Source of the DNA: a virus
IMG/VR virus record: IMGVR_UViG_3300009320_000019
Span: 1 to 56,623 of that record
Direction: 5' to 3' (one strand)
Length of the DNA stretch: 56,623 bases
Shown one piece after another: positions 5,771-13,576 of this stretch. Made by a program: the position numbers and the translations under genes. Position 1 is the first letter of the stretch, and the number at the start of each line of letters is the position of its first letter. Below the pieces are notes generated by a model. It was not told where the DNA came from, made no database searches, and worked only from the letters and a program-made list of their open reading frames with translations.

Positions 5771-6256
5771 TCATCGAAAACTCTTATTTATATTGTATCC
5801 TTTTTTTGAAAGTTTTTTTAATTGTGATTTTTTTAAACTTGGTGTAGATAATTTTTCTACTTGGTTTTTATAATATGTAGCATTTTTAGGTTCTTTTCTT
5901 TGTTGCCTTGTTGGTATTTCTTGCCTTTTTTGTGCTGTTTTTATACTATATTGTGTTTCTTGGGTTAATCTGTTGTCGTTATAAAAATATTCTAATCTTT
6001 GACAATTTTTTAATAATTTGGAATATTGTCGCCTGACATCTTTTTCTTTTTTAAAGGGGATTTTATATATACCTCTCTTGTTTAAAGTTCTGTATTTTTT
6101 AGGTTTTAAAAATATAGTTCCACTTTTTAAACTTATATTTTTACTTTTATTTAATGCTTTATTCATTTTTAAAAGTTTTATTTTTCTGGCATTCCATCGT
6201 ATAGGGTTTTCGCCTTTTAAAACTTTTTCATTCTTACTATTATTGTTTTTTTCCAT
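5771..6256 (-). CDS. basic 161-residue protein, leaderless
   Basis: The protein begins MEKNNNSKNEKVLKGENPIR and is extremely rich in Lys and Arg with few acidic residues and no obvious hydrophobic core. It could bind nucleic acid or be disordered. I start it at the ATG 26 bases downstream of a TATA box, which implies a leaderless mRNA; an in-frame ATG five codons earlier lies too close to that box. It is transcribed toward the candidate RNA region. No family is recognised. Confidence 0.5.
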   Translation of the reverse strand: MEKNNNSKNEKVLKGENPIRWNARKIKLLKMNKALNKSKNISLKSGTIFLKPKKYRTLNKRGIYKIPFKKEKDVRRQYSKLLKNCQRLEYFYNDNRLTQETQYSIKTAQKRQEIPTRQQRKEPKNATYYKNQVEKLSTPSLKKSQLKKLSKKGYNINKSFR

Positions 6257-6277
6257 ATAATTAGAAAGCAAACAATC

Positions 6278-6286
6278 TTTATAAAT
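6278..6286 (-). promoter_or_regulatory. archaeal promoter of the basic-protein gene
   Basis: The leftward strand reads ATAGAAACATTTATAAAGAT, combining a purine-rich BRE (GAAAC) with TTTATAAA. The centre lies 26 bases before the ATG. The same ATAGAAA-x-ATTTA arrangement precedes other genes here. Confidence 0.65.
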
Positions 6287-6379
6287 GTTTCTATTCTCAC
6301 TATTTAGGTTTCTCGACGAGGATTTAACTAATAGTCATGTAGAAAAATTATTTGGTCAATTTTTTAAAATCGGGTTTTT

Positions 6380-6401
6380 GAAAAAAAAAATTTAAAAAAA
6401 A
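6380..6401 (-). terminator. T-rich terminator of glycosyltransferase operon
   Basis: Directly after the stop codon of the last glycosyltransferase gene, the leftward strand has two long T-runs separated by AAA, the usual form of an archaeal terminator. No stem is needed. Confidence 0.6.
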
Positions 6402-6404
6402 TTT

Positions 6405-7190
6405 TCAATTTCCTTTTTTTATAAAAGAAGTTGAATCAATAGAATTAGGTGTTATTTTGAATTCGTTGCTTGTTATGGCTTTGTGATATTTTCCCCACGC
6501 CATTTTGTCAATTTTAACAACTAGTTGAATCTCTTTACGAATATCAGAATTAATAGTTTTAGAAGTAAGATGATTAAGCACCTTACTTACTTCCAGGCTT
6601 TTAGAATCATAACTTATTCGATATTTTTTGAATTCCAGTTGATCTGCCCATTTAGAAATCCAAGTATCTCCATACCATACTCGTAAATCTGAAGGAATTA
6701 AAGGAACTTCATCAAGTACAGGCTTAGTCATTGCAAAAAAACAACCAATCATTGATTCACATTCTTCATGTTTAAATCCTAAATTTCTAAATTTTTGAGT
6801 AAGTTTTTTAACTCGTTTATAATCCGTACTTAGTATCATTTTTTGGTTTGTATAGATTTCTTTAATATAATCAATTAACTCTGGAGGAAATGTAATATCA
6901 TTATTTGCAATAATTAAAATATCTACATCTTCTTTCCTTGCTCGTTTTATAAATTCGTTCCAAACAGGATTAACATATTCATTTTCCTCAGATCTGGTTA
7001 TATCTATCTTTTTATGTGAAGAATGTATAGGTGGATTAGAACCATTATCATGAATCCATACTTCATCAATAGATTTAGCATTAATACAGCTCTTAAGAAA
7101 CTCTTTAGTAACTTTATGTTGGTTGTATACAGGACATGCTAGTACCAATTTTTTGGCGCGTTTGGTTTCTCCGAAACCATCAAATATCAT
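6405..7190 (-). CDS. GT-A glycosyltransferase (family 2-like)
   Basis: This 261-residue protein would transfer a sugar from a nucleotide donor. It starts MIFDGFGETKRAKKLVLACP, followed by PVYNQHKVTKEFLKSC and EVWIHDNGSNPP, a GT2-type nucleotide-binding start. The IIANNDITFPPELIDYIKEI segment occupies the place of the usual DXD metal site, but here reads NND, so metal binding may differ. GGAG lies eight bases before the chosen ATG; a GTG three codons earlier is the alternative. It is the last of four overlapping glycosyltransferase genes and probably modifies a virion or host surface glycan. Confidence 0.65.
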   Translation of the reverse strand: MIFDGFGETKRAKKLVLACPVYNQHKVTKEFLKSCINAKSIDEVWIHDNGSNPPIHSSHKKIDITRSEENEYVNPVWNEFIKRARKEDVDILIIANNDITFPPELIDYIKEIYTNQKMILSTDYKRVKKLTQKFRNLGFKHEECESMIGCFFAMTKPVLDEVPLIPSDLRVWYGDTWISKWADQLEFKKYRISYDSKSLEVSKVLNHLTSKTINSDIRKEIQLVVKIDKMAWGKYHKAITSNEFKITPNSIDSTSFIKKGN

Positions 7191-7902
7191 ATTTATCACT
7201 CCATTCGTGTTTTAAGTTTGGTCTACTAAATATACAGTTTGGTATACTTACAAATCTTTCTAAAATCGCTTGATGTTTTAATCCTTCTGCGACAGAATAA
7301 GGAAAACTTTGGTTTCCTATAAATAATTTTGATCCTTTGATTACTTGTGCTAGTTCTAAGAAATTAGATACTGGATAAAAAGGAACATTTCCATTATCTT
7401 GTTTAAATCGTTCCCACTCTCCTTCTAATCCAACAAAAGAAATATTCCCAATGTATTTTATTAAAATATCCCCCCAAGGAAATTTATAATCATTATATCT
7501 AGGACTACGATGGATTACAACATCTGCAATATATTTTGGTTTAATATTACTTAACCACGCTTTGTTTTTTTCTTTTTCTTTTAATCCGAAAGTCCAAAGG
7601 TGTACATCTGCTAAATTATTTTTACCTACTTTTCTTTCATATTTTACCCTAAATTGATCTAAGTCATAATCTACGGGTAGTTTATTATCCCATACTTTAA
7701 CTTCTTTTATATAATCTTGTGCTTCAAGTAAGGGTTTTAACATTTTTATTGTTTCTAAATTTAATCTCGTTGGTATTCCAGGTATTCTTTTTTCTAATGG
7801 ATTCCCTGGATTTAAATAAAGAATCCCTCCACCTAATTTTCTAACAGTAGGTAAAGAATACATAATATCTCCCAAATCTCCCGAGTGTTTAAATGTTTTC
7901 AT
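7180..7902 (-). CDS. GT-B glycosyltransferase, family 9-like (copy 2)
   Basis: The 240-residue protein starts MKTFKHSGDLGDIMYSLPTV with a glycine-rich GDLGD loop, as in heptosyltransferase-like GT9 enzymes. The C-terminal half has the nucleotide-sugar site pattern LFIGNQSFPYSVAEGL. It is shorter than typical bacterial GT9 enzymes (about 320-350 residues). It is paralogous to the gene directly upstream, sharing SGDxGDxxYSLP and GNQSxPYxxAEGLK. The start overlaps the upstream stop as ATGA. The likely role is transfer of a sugar to a surface glycan; donor and acceptor are unknown. Confidence 0.65.
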   Translation of the reverse strand: MKTFKHSGDLGDIMYSLPTVRKLGGGILYLNPGNPLEKRIPGIPTRLNLETIKMLKPLLEAQDYIKEVKVWDNKLPVDYDLDQFRVKYERKVGKNNLADVHLWTFGLKEKEKNKAWLSNIKPKYIADVVIHRSPRYNDYKFPWGDILIKYIGNISFVGLEGEWERFKQDNGNVPFYPVSNFLELAQVIKGSKLFIGNQSFPYSVAEGLKHQAILERFVSIPNCIFSRPNLKHEWSDKYDI

Positions 7903-8618
7903 TTTAATTTTTTTACTTTCATTAAATTAGGCCTATCAAAAATACAATTTGGTACTTTTGGATAAACTTCTAATATTGCTTTTTTCTTAAGTCCTTCTGC
8001 TATTGCATAAGGGGAACTTTGATTACCAACAAAAAGTTCAGCACCTTCTATTACTCTTGCTAATTCTAGAAAATCTTTTACTTTATAATACTTTACTTTT
8101 CCAACTTTTTTTTGAAACTTTTCCCACTCACTAGGCAACCCAACGAATACTGCATCTTTATGATATTTTTTCCAAATAGTTTTCCAATTAAAATCTTTAT
8201 TATGGTTTCTGGAACTCCTAGAAAAAATTACTTTTGCTACTTTCTTTGGTTTTACAGATAACCATTTTTTTGTTTCGTCATATTTTGGTAAATTAAAACA
8301 TCTCATGTGATTTTCTACTAAATTTCTAATACCTCTTATTACATTATATCTAATTGTAAAATCATAATCTACTTCTTCCCCATCCCAAATTTTAACTTCT
8401 TTAATGTAGTCTTGTGAATCAAGCAAAGGTTTTAATAATTTAATCTGAGGTTCTCTTAATTTAGATAACATACACATTTTCATAAAAAATCCACCATCAC
8501 ATCTTTCAATAAGCCCTTTATCTAAATACAGAATCCCACCACCAAGTTTTTTGATTGCAGGGAGCGAATAAATTACATCCCCCATATCCCCAGAGTGTTT
8601 AAAGGTTTTAATCGACAT
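7899..8618 (-). CDS. GT-B glycosyltransferase, family 9-like (copy 1)
   Basis: It starts MSIKTFKHSGDMGDVIYSLP and ends with ELFVGNQSSPYAIAEGLKKK, followed by LEVYPKVPNCIFDRPN. This is the same architecture as its downstream paralogue, and the two probably arose by tandem duplication. The ATG overlaps the stop region of the upstream GT-A gene. Substrates are unknown, but conservation of both motifs suggests both copies are active. Confidence 0.65.
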   Translation of the reverse strand: MSIKTFKHSGDMGDVIYSLPAIKKLGGGILYLDKGLIERCDGGFFMKMCMLSKLREPQIKLLKPLLDSQDYIKEVKIWDGEEVDYDFTIRYNVIRGIRNLVENHMRCFNLPKYDETKKWLSVKPKKVAKVIFSRSSRNHNKDFNWKTIWKKYHKDAVFVGLPSEWEKFQKKVGKVKYYKVKDFLELARVIEGAELFVGNQSSPYAIAEGLKKKAILEVYPKVPNCIFDRPNLMKVKKLK

Positions 8619-9249
8619 CGTAATCCCAATGATCTCCTGCTATTCTATGCTTACATTGAATATCAGTATCACAATAAACCTCTTTTGATTGATTACAAAA
8701 ATAAATATCTTCTCCAAGTGTTACTCTACCTTTTTCATTTCTAATTACTTTAAATTCTTTATTAAATAATTTTTTTGAAATTAATGTACATCCCATACCA
8801 ACTCTTTCTACTTTAACTAATCCAGTTTCAATTTTATCTACAGGCATAGATTTACCATCTTCCATCCAAGCATTTGGAATTGGAAAATCAGTATTAGAAT
8901 CTAATACCCAAACGATTGCAGAAACAATATCTTTTTTATGAACTAATAATTTTTGAATTATATCTGGAGGAACTAACACATCAGCATCAATAAATAAAAT
9001 ATAATCATAGTTTTTTTCAATAGCATATTTTAATGCTAAATTTCTTGCTTTAGTAATTCTATCGAATGCTCGTTCTAAATAAAAATTAGTATAATTAAAT
9101 TCAGTAGTAATATAAATTCCATTTTTAGAATTATCTAAAACTAAAATTTCTTTATTTTTATAAGAAATATTATTTAAAGATTCTGTAACTTCTTCCCAAC
9201 AATGCTCTTTCTTTTCATTAATAGGCACAGCGATTAAAACAGATTCCAT
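8608..9249 (-). CDS. GT-A glycosyltransferase with DAD motif, leaderless
   Basis: The 213-residue protein begins MESVLIAVPINEKKEHCWEE. It has YDYILFIDADVLVPPDIIQK, a classical DXD metal site near residue 87, then GMGCTLISKKLF and TLGEDIYFCNQ, which resembles the acceptor-side GED motif. The same signatures occur in the N-terminal half of the fusion enzyme at 18299. A TTTAAATA box centred 26 bases upstream implies a leaderless mRNA and makes this the first gene of the four-gene operon. Confidence 0.7.
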   Translation of the reverse strand: MESVLIAVPINEKKEHCWEEVTESLNNISYKNKEILVLDNSKNGIYITTEFNYTNFYLERAFDRITKARNLALKYAIEKNYDYILFIDADVLVPPDIIQKLLVHKKDIVSAIVWVLDSNTDFPIPNAWMEDGKSMPVDKIETGLVKVERVGMGCTLISKKLFNKEFKVIRNEKGRVTLGEDIYFCNQSKEVYCDTDIQCKHRIAGDHWDYDVD

Positions 9250-9270
9250 GAGTATTTTATAGAGTGGTAA

Positions 9271-9280
9271 TATTTAAATG
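9271..9280 (-). promoter_or_regulatory. leftward promoter of glycosyltransferase operon
   Basis: The leftward strand reads ATAGAAACATTTAAATATTA. It lies in the divergent gap and matches the ATAGAAA-x-ATTTA pattern of other promoters here; spacing to the ATG is about 26 bases. Confidence 0.6.
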
Positions 9281-9303
9281 TTTCTATTGATAATCTATAT
9301 ATA

Positions 9304-9320
9304 ATAGAAAGATTTATATA
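9304..9320 (+). promoter_or_regulatory. rightward promoter of packaging operon
   Basis: ATAGAAAGATTTATATA combines a BRE-like GAAAG and a TATA box about 28 bases before the first ATG of the rightward block. The identical 17 bases recur at 11947-11963. Confidence 0.65.
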
Positions 9321-9343
9321 ACATCTTCATATTATAATATGTT

Positions 9344-9493
9344 ATGGTAATAAAAAATATATTAATTTACAAAGAAGAAATAGATTTTGGAATGGATATA
9401 GATTATTTATATGATCCCAATACAGATAAATATGAATTAGTTTATGTCGATTACATAAAAGGAGAAGATTTAATAGGGGTTGAGTTTAAATGA
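9344..9493 (+). CDS. hypothetical 49-residue acidic protein, leaderless
   Basis: It reads MVIKNILIYKEEIDFGMDID, then a Tyr/Asp-rich tail ending GEDLIGVEFK. The ATG sits at the predicted transcript start. The stop overlaps the ATG of the Cas4-like gene as ATGA, so translation is probably coupled. Function is unknown. Confidence 0.6.
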   Translation: MVIKNILIYKEEIDFGMDIDYLYDPNTDKYELVYVDYIKGEDLIGVEFK

Positions 9494-10194
9494 TACAAAA
9501 GAAAATAACTAAAAATTTAAATGATAAAGTAAACGATTGGGTAGACAATGCAATCTATCAGGAAGATAGAAAAAGGGTTCAAGAAAGATTTTATTGTAGT
9601 GCTATGGGAATGTGTCCTAGAAAGTTATATTTTATGCAATTAAATCCTAAACCTATTACTAAAGAACTAAGAAGAATATTTGAATTAGGAAATATTATTC
9701 ATGAATTTATTGAAAGAGTGTTTAAGGATGCTGAAGGGGTTACTTTATTAGATTCTGAAAGAAGTCTTATAATTGCTAAACCTGGAAGCCCAGTTGTATT
9801 GGCTGGTAGACTTGACAATTTTATCTTAGTTCAAGATACAGATGAAGAAATAATTGTTGAAGTAAAAAGTATAAAATCTTTTAAATATTTAACAAAACCA
9901 AAACCAGAACACATTATGCAATTAATGCCTTATTTAAAAGCAATGAATTTAAAGAAAGGTGCTTTAGTTTATGTTAATAAAATGGATCTGGCTGTGAAGG
10001 TATTTGAAATTGATTATGATGAAGATTTAGTGATTAAAGCATTTGATAAGGCAGAAATGATTTATAATGCAATAGTTAATAAAACACCACCAGAAAAAAT
10101 AAAACTTGCAGAAAGATGGCAATGTTCTTACTGTGATTATGAACTTGAATGTGGAGAGGTAGAAGAAACTCATGAAAAAAGTAATACCATATAA
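9490..10194 (+). CDS. Cas4/RecB-like PD-(D/E)XK exonuclease
   Basis: This 234-residue protein should be a DNA exonuclease of the Cas4 type. A conserved His lies near residue 71 (IIHEFIE), AGRLDNFIL supplies Asp109, and IVEVKSIKS supplies Glu124 and Lys126. A QLMPYLKAM stretch near residue 144 corresponds to the Q-Y motif. Cys42 (MCPRK) and Cys212, Cys215 and Cys221 (CSYCDYELEC) would hold a 4Fe-4S cluster. No cas genes or arrays are seen nearby. Viral Cas4-like proteins are usually linked to recombination, DNA-end processing or counter-defence. It lies upstream of the terminase and overlaps its neighbours. Confidence 0.8.
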   Translation: MIQKKITKNLNDKVNDWVDNAIYQEDRKRVQERFYCSAMGMCPRKLYFMQLNPKPITKELRRIFELGNIIHEFIERVFKDAEGVTLLDSERSLIIAKPGSPVVLAGRLDNFILVQDTDEEIIVEVKSIKSFKYLTKPKPEHIMQLMPYLKAMNLKKGALVYVNKMDLAVKVFEIDYDEDLVIKAFDKAEMIYNAIVNKTPPEKIKLAERWQCSYCDYELECGEVEETHEKSNTI

Positions 10195-10393
10195 TTATGT
10201 GGAAGACGAAAAGATAGAAGATTTTAGTAAAGCCTTTAAAACATTATTTGGGGATTCTGTAGATATTTTAGTAAAAAATGTTAGAGTTGGTGGTGACTCT
10301 AGCATAGTTTATGTTCCTAAAAAATATGCAGATAAAGTAGTTACTATTATCGTTTGGAAAGACAAAGAAAAATATTACGAGATGGAGGATTAA
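10172..10393 (+). CDS. small AbrB/DUF2080-like protein
   Basis: The 73-residue protein has NVRVGGDSSIVYVPKKYADK followed by VVTIIV. This resembles the short beta domain of archaeal AbrB-like or DUF2080 proteins (a G-x-S-x-x-VYVPK core). Such proteins bind DNA or act as antitoxin-like regulators. The start overlaps the Cas4-like gene by 23 bases. Assignment to the family is tentative. Confidence 0.5.
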   Translation: MKKVIPYNYVEDEKIEDFSKAFKTLFGDSVDILVKNVRVGGDSSIVYVPKKYADKVVTIIVWKDKEKYYEMED

Positions 10394-10394
10394 A

Positions 10395-10562
10395 TTGGAA
10401 GAAACATATAGTTCTATGAAAGAACACAACTATAAATTGAAAGTTAAGAAAAGTGTTAAGGGTACCATAAGTTGGTCTTATACAGTTTCTGCAGATACTA
10501 TTGACACACTTAAAGCTAGAAATGAAGCGGTAAAAACTTATATTCAAGAATCTGTAGAATGA
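10395..10562 (+). CDS. hypothetical 55-residue protein, TTG start
   Basis: After a TTG start, placed six bases from GGAGG, it reads EETYSSMKEHNYKLKVKKSV, then KGTISWSYTVSADTIDTLKA. The stop overlaps the terminase ATG. The layout of a beta hairpin then a helix is compatible with a small DNA-binding protein. It might assist packaging because of its position, but nothing shows that directly. Confidence 0.5.
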   Translation: MEETYSSMKEHNYKLKVKKSVKGTISWSYTVSADTIDTLKARNEAVKTYIQESVE

Positions 10563-11947
10563 GGGCTCTTTCAGAGATTTTGGAAGGAGAAGAATATGAT
10601 GTTTTTATAATGAAGGGGGCCATTAGCCCAATTTATTGGATTTCTCATGTTTTCGGGTATAAATTAAAACCTTTTCATAAGGACTGGTTAAACTTAATTA
10701 GCAAAAATAGATTTCTAAACATTACGTCGTTCCGAGGTAGTGGTAAAACTGCACTTTTAGCAATTGCTTATCCACTTTGGTTAGCTTGGTATAAACATAA
10801 TCAAGATTTTTTAATAGTTTCTAGTTCTTATAAACACTCTTTAAGAATAATGAGTTTGATTAAAGAAGAAATTAGAGAAAACGAATTGTTAAATCAATTA
10901 AGGCCAGATGATAGAAAGACTTGGAAGGCAGATGAAATAATTACTAATACTAAATCTAAAATTTATTGTAGGGCATATAATGAAAATATCGCGGGGGTTA
11001 GAACAGATTATGTTCTTTGTGATGAAGCTAGTAAATTTGTGGACAATAATATTTTTCATAGAATTATTGAACCAACTGCAGACCTTAGAAAAGGAACTAT
11101 AGTAACTATTGGAACTCCTGAAAGTAATGTGGACCTTTTAAGTGAACTTTCTACAAATTCTTCTTATACTTCACAAACAATTAAAATTATAGAAGATGGA
11201 AAAAGTACATGGCCAGAAAAATATTCTGTAAAAGAAATTAAAAACATTAGGCAAAGAATTGGTGAACACGCTTTTCAATCTGAGTATCTATGTAATCCAC
11301 AAGCACAGGCAGAGAATGCATTATATCCAGCAGATGTTCTTTCAGAATGTTTTGATATTAAAAGAAAATTTACTTCACAGAAATTAACAAGTGAGGGTAG
11401 TTTTAGAGTTTTAGCAGCAGACTTCGCAATAGCACAAGGTCCAAGAGCAGATTTTGATGCTTACACAGTAGTTGAAAAAGTAAAAGGAAAAATACATATT
11501 AAGCATGGAGAAAGACATAAAGGTTTTCCTAAAACTGCAAAAGTTAGAAGATTAAAAGAATTGTTTGAACAATTTGATTGTGATACTATTATAGTAGATC
11601 CGACAGGAATTGGTGCGTCTGTTAAGGAAGATTTAAAGAATCAATTTTTTCCAGTACAAGAACAAGCATTCCATTCTATTGCTAGGTCTCAATTATTAAT
11701 GACATTAAGAGTTGCAATGGATGATGGACTTTTAATCATCCCAAGAGATCCGAACGATGCATTAACCCTTACTTATACAAATACATTAGTTACAGAACTT
11801 TTAGGCTTTAAAGAATCTACTTCAGAAAGGACAGGGAATAGATCTTATCTTTCAACTGCGCCACATGATGATACTGCAATTTCTTTAGCGATGGCTGTTA
11901 AAGCTTGTTCAGAAAAGAGAACTTTTATAGATTTTGTGGCAATATGA
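10559..11947 (+). CDS. terL: terminase large subunit
   Basis: The 462-residue protein is the DNA-packaging motor, an ATPase that docks on the portal and a nuclease that cuts concatemers. The ATPase domain has Walker A SFRGSGKTA (residues 57-65) and Walker B YVLCDEA (151-157). A coupling motif TIGTPES follows. The RNase H-like nuclease domain has AADFAIA (Asp288), TIIVDPTGIG (Asp347) and APHDDTAISLA (Asp437/438). Length is normal for the family. A small subunit is not obvious here; the helix-turn-helix protein at 49902 is one candidate. Confidence 0.93.
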   Translation: MRALSEILEGEEYDVFIMKGAISPIYWISHVFGYKLKPFHKDWLNLISKNRFLNITSFRGSGKTALLAIAYPLWLAWYKHNQDFLIVSSSYKHSLRIMSLIKEEIRENELLNQLRPDDRKTWKADEIITNTKSKIYCRAYNENIAGVRTDYVLCDEASKFVDNNIFHRIIEPTADLRKGTIVTIGTPESNVDLLSELSTNSSYTSQTIKIIEDGKSTWPEKYSVKEIKNIRQRIGEHAFQSEYLCNPQAQAENALYPADVLSECFDIKRKFTSQKLTSEGSFRVLAADFAIAQGPRADFDAYTVVEKVKGKIHIKHGERHKGFPKTAKVRRLKELFEQFDCDTIIVDPTGIGASVKEDLKNQFFPVQEQAFHSIARSQLLMTLRVAMDDGLLIIPRDPNDALTLTYTNTLVTELLGFKESTSERTGNRSYLSTAPHDDTAISLAMAVKACSEKRTFIDFVAI

Positions 11948-11972
11948 TAGAAAGATTTATATAGTTTTGAGG

Positions 11973-11982
11973 TTTATAAATA
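11973..11982 (+). promoter_or_regulatory. TATA box before the small membrane protein
   Basis: TTTATAAATA lies about 28 bases before the ATG at 12005, so the transcript would be leaderless. A second box inside ATAGAAAGATTTATATA (11947-11963) lies just upstream and is identical to the promoter at 9304. Confidence 0.6.
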
Positions 11983-12004
11983 AATATATTGCTGGGCTCC
12001 TAAT

Positions 12005-12247
12005 ATGAATATTAAAAATATATCTAATTTTATAAAGAAAGAAAACATTCTTGATTACATTTCTTTTATTAGGCAATTTATAATAACTATTTTAATATAT
12101 GGAATTTTAGTTTCATTTGTTTTAAAATATTTGATAGAAATCCCCATAACTTTTGGGGGTATATTTAGTTATGGATTTTTAATTTATTTTTTAAAATATG
12201 AAGTTCCAATAATTATAAAAGCGAGTATTCCAGATAAAAGGAGGTAG
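12005..12247 (+). CDS. two-helix membrane protein, 80 residues
   Basis: It has a short basic N-terminus, two hydrophobic segments at about residues 24-43 and 48-66, and a basic tail (KASIPDKRR). The first segment includes IITILIYGILVSFVLKY. It could be a holin, a superinfection-exclusion factor or simply a membrane protein made with the packaging genes. No family is recognised. Confidence 0.6.
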   Translation: MNIKNISNFIKKENILDYISFIRQFIITILIYGILVSFVLKYLIEIPITFGGIFSYGFLIYFLKYEVPIIIKASIPDKRR

Positions 12248-12252
12248 AAATA

Positions 12253-13566
12253 ATGCAAACAATTACACAGGCTCTTTTTGGTGGTAAAATTTCAAAAATA
12301 CTATCCAAACCCGTAAATGGTGAAACAGGTGAGCCAGAATCTATCAAAAGTACACCAACAGTAAAAAGAATTAATAAATATGAACTTGAATTAACATATA
12401 TGAAAAATCCTTTAATTTTTAATTCTATAAATAAAATAGTTCAAACAATTATGTCGGCTAGTTATCATTTAGTTTGTAAAGACGAAAAAGTAAAAGAATA
12501 CTTTGAAAATTTTATAGAAGAACTAGGAAAATCTGGCACAGATATTACTTGGGAGGAATTACTTTCTCAAATATTTAAAGATCAATGTATCTATGGAGAT
12601 GCATGGATAGAAAATGTTTATAATAAAAAGGGAAACAAAATAGTAGATTGGGATATAATAAATGCCAATACTATGGACTATGCTAAAGATGGGGAAGGAA
12701 ATATTTTATTAGATGATATGGGGAGAGTGCTTGGATATACTCAAACTTTACCAGCAAATGTAAGAATTTCTGAAAATATTCTTAAAAGGAGCATAGCAAA
12801 AAAACCTAAATTATGTGTATTACCAGATAATGCTATTTTTATTGAAAAAGACAGAGTGGCCCAATTAAAATTATATTGTATTGGAGATGGATTTTATCCA
12901 GTAGGACTTATAGCACCCATTTATCAAACTTCATTAAGAAAGATGAATATGGAATATGCCCTTTCTAATGCTATTTACAAACACGGATTTCCAATAGTTC
13001 ATGCTAGTTTAGGAGATTTAAACCACGAACCAACACCTCAACAAATACAAAGTATGCTTGAAAAGTTAAAAAATATTAATTTTAAGCAAGAAATAGCTAC
13101 GCCATATTATTATGATCTAAAAATATTGGAAAGTAGTAGAACGACATCATTAAGAGAAAATTTAGAATACTTCAAAGAAGCAGAAATAACTGGATTGGGA
13201 ATACCAGAAACTTATGCTACTGGCGTTGGGGGCGACACCAATAGGGCAGTATTAGATTCCCAGGCAGCATTATTTCAATTAACCCTTAGAGATATTATAG
13301 AAAAAACAACTTCTGCAATAAGGAGATATATGTTTGCACCAATTTGTAAATTAGAAGGCTTTGATGAAGTTCCAAAATTAGATTGGGATATTATAGGCAT
13401 TGATGAAGTTGAGAAAAAAGCAGGTAGGATAGTTAGTTATGTTAAAGAAGGAATATTGGCTCCAGATGAAAAATTAAAAAAATTAATTACAGAGATAGAA
13501 CATTTGGGTCCAGATTTTGATTTACCCCCAATAGAAAAAGGTGACACAGAAAAAGAAGAAAAATAA
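12253..13566 (+). CDS. portal protein
   Basis: This 437-residue protein should form the dodecameric DNA gate at one capsid vertex and dock the terminase. It follows the terminase, starts after GGAGGTAGAAATA and has HK97-type portal features: RINKYELELTYMKNPLIFNS, the YGDAWIENVYNKKGNKIVDW strand region, and a C-terminal GLGIPETYATGVGGDTNRAV segment followed by AVLDSQAALFQ and a long helix. Length is typical of a compact HK97-like portal. The acidic-lysine tail (KGDTEKEEK) is probably flexible. Confidence 0.85.
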   Translation: MQTITQALFGGKISKILSKPVNGETGEPESIKSTPTVKRINKYELELTYMKNPLIFNSINKIVQTIMSASYHLVCKDEKVKEYFENFIEELGKSGTDITWEELLSQIFKDQCIYGDAWIENVYNKKGNKIVDWDIINANTMDYAKDGEGNILLDDMGRVLGYTQTLPANVRISENILKRSIAKKPKLCVLPDNAIFIEKDRVAQLKLYCIGDGFYPVGLIAPIYQTSLRKMNMEYALSNAIYKHGFPIVHASLGDLNHEPTPQQIQSMLEKLKNINFKQEIATPYYYDLKILESSRTTSLRENLEYFKEAEITGLGIPETYATGVGGDTNRAVLDSQAALFQLTLRDIIEKTTSAIRRYMFAPICKLEGFDEVPKLDWDIIGIDEVEKKAGRIVSYVKEGILAPDEKLKKLITEIEHLGPDFDLPPIEKGDTEKEEK

Positions 13567-13576
13567 AGAGGTAGAT

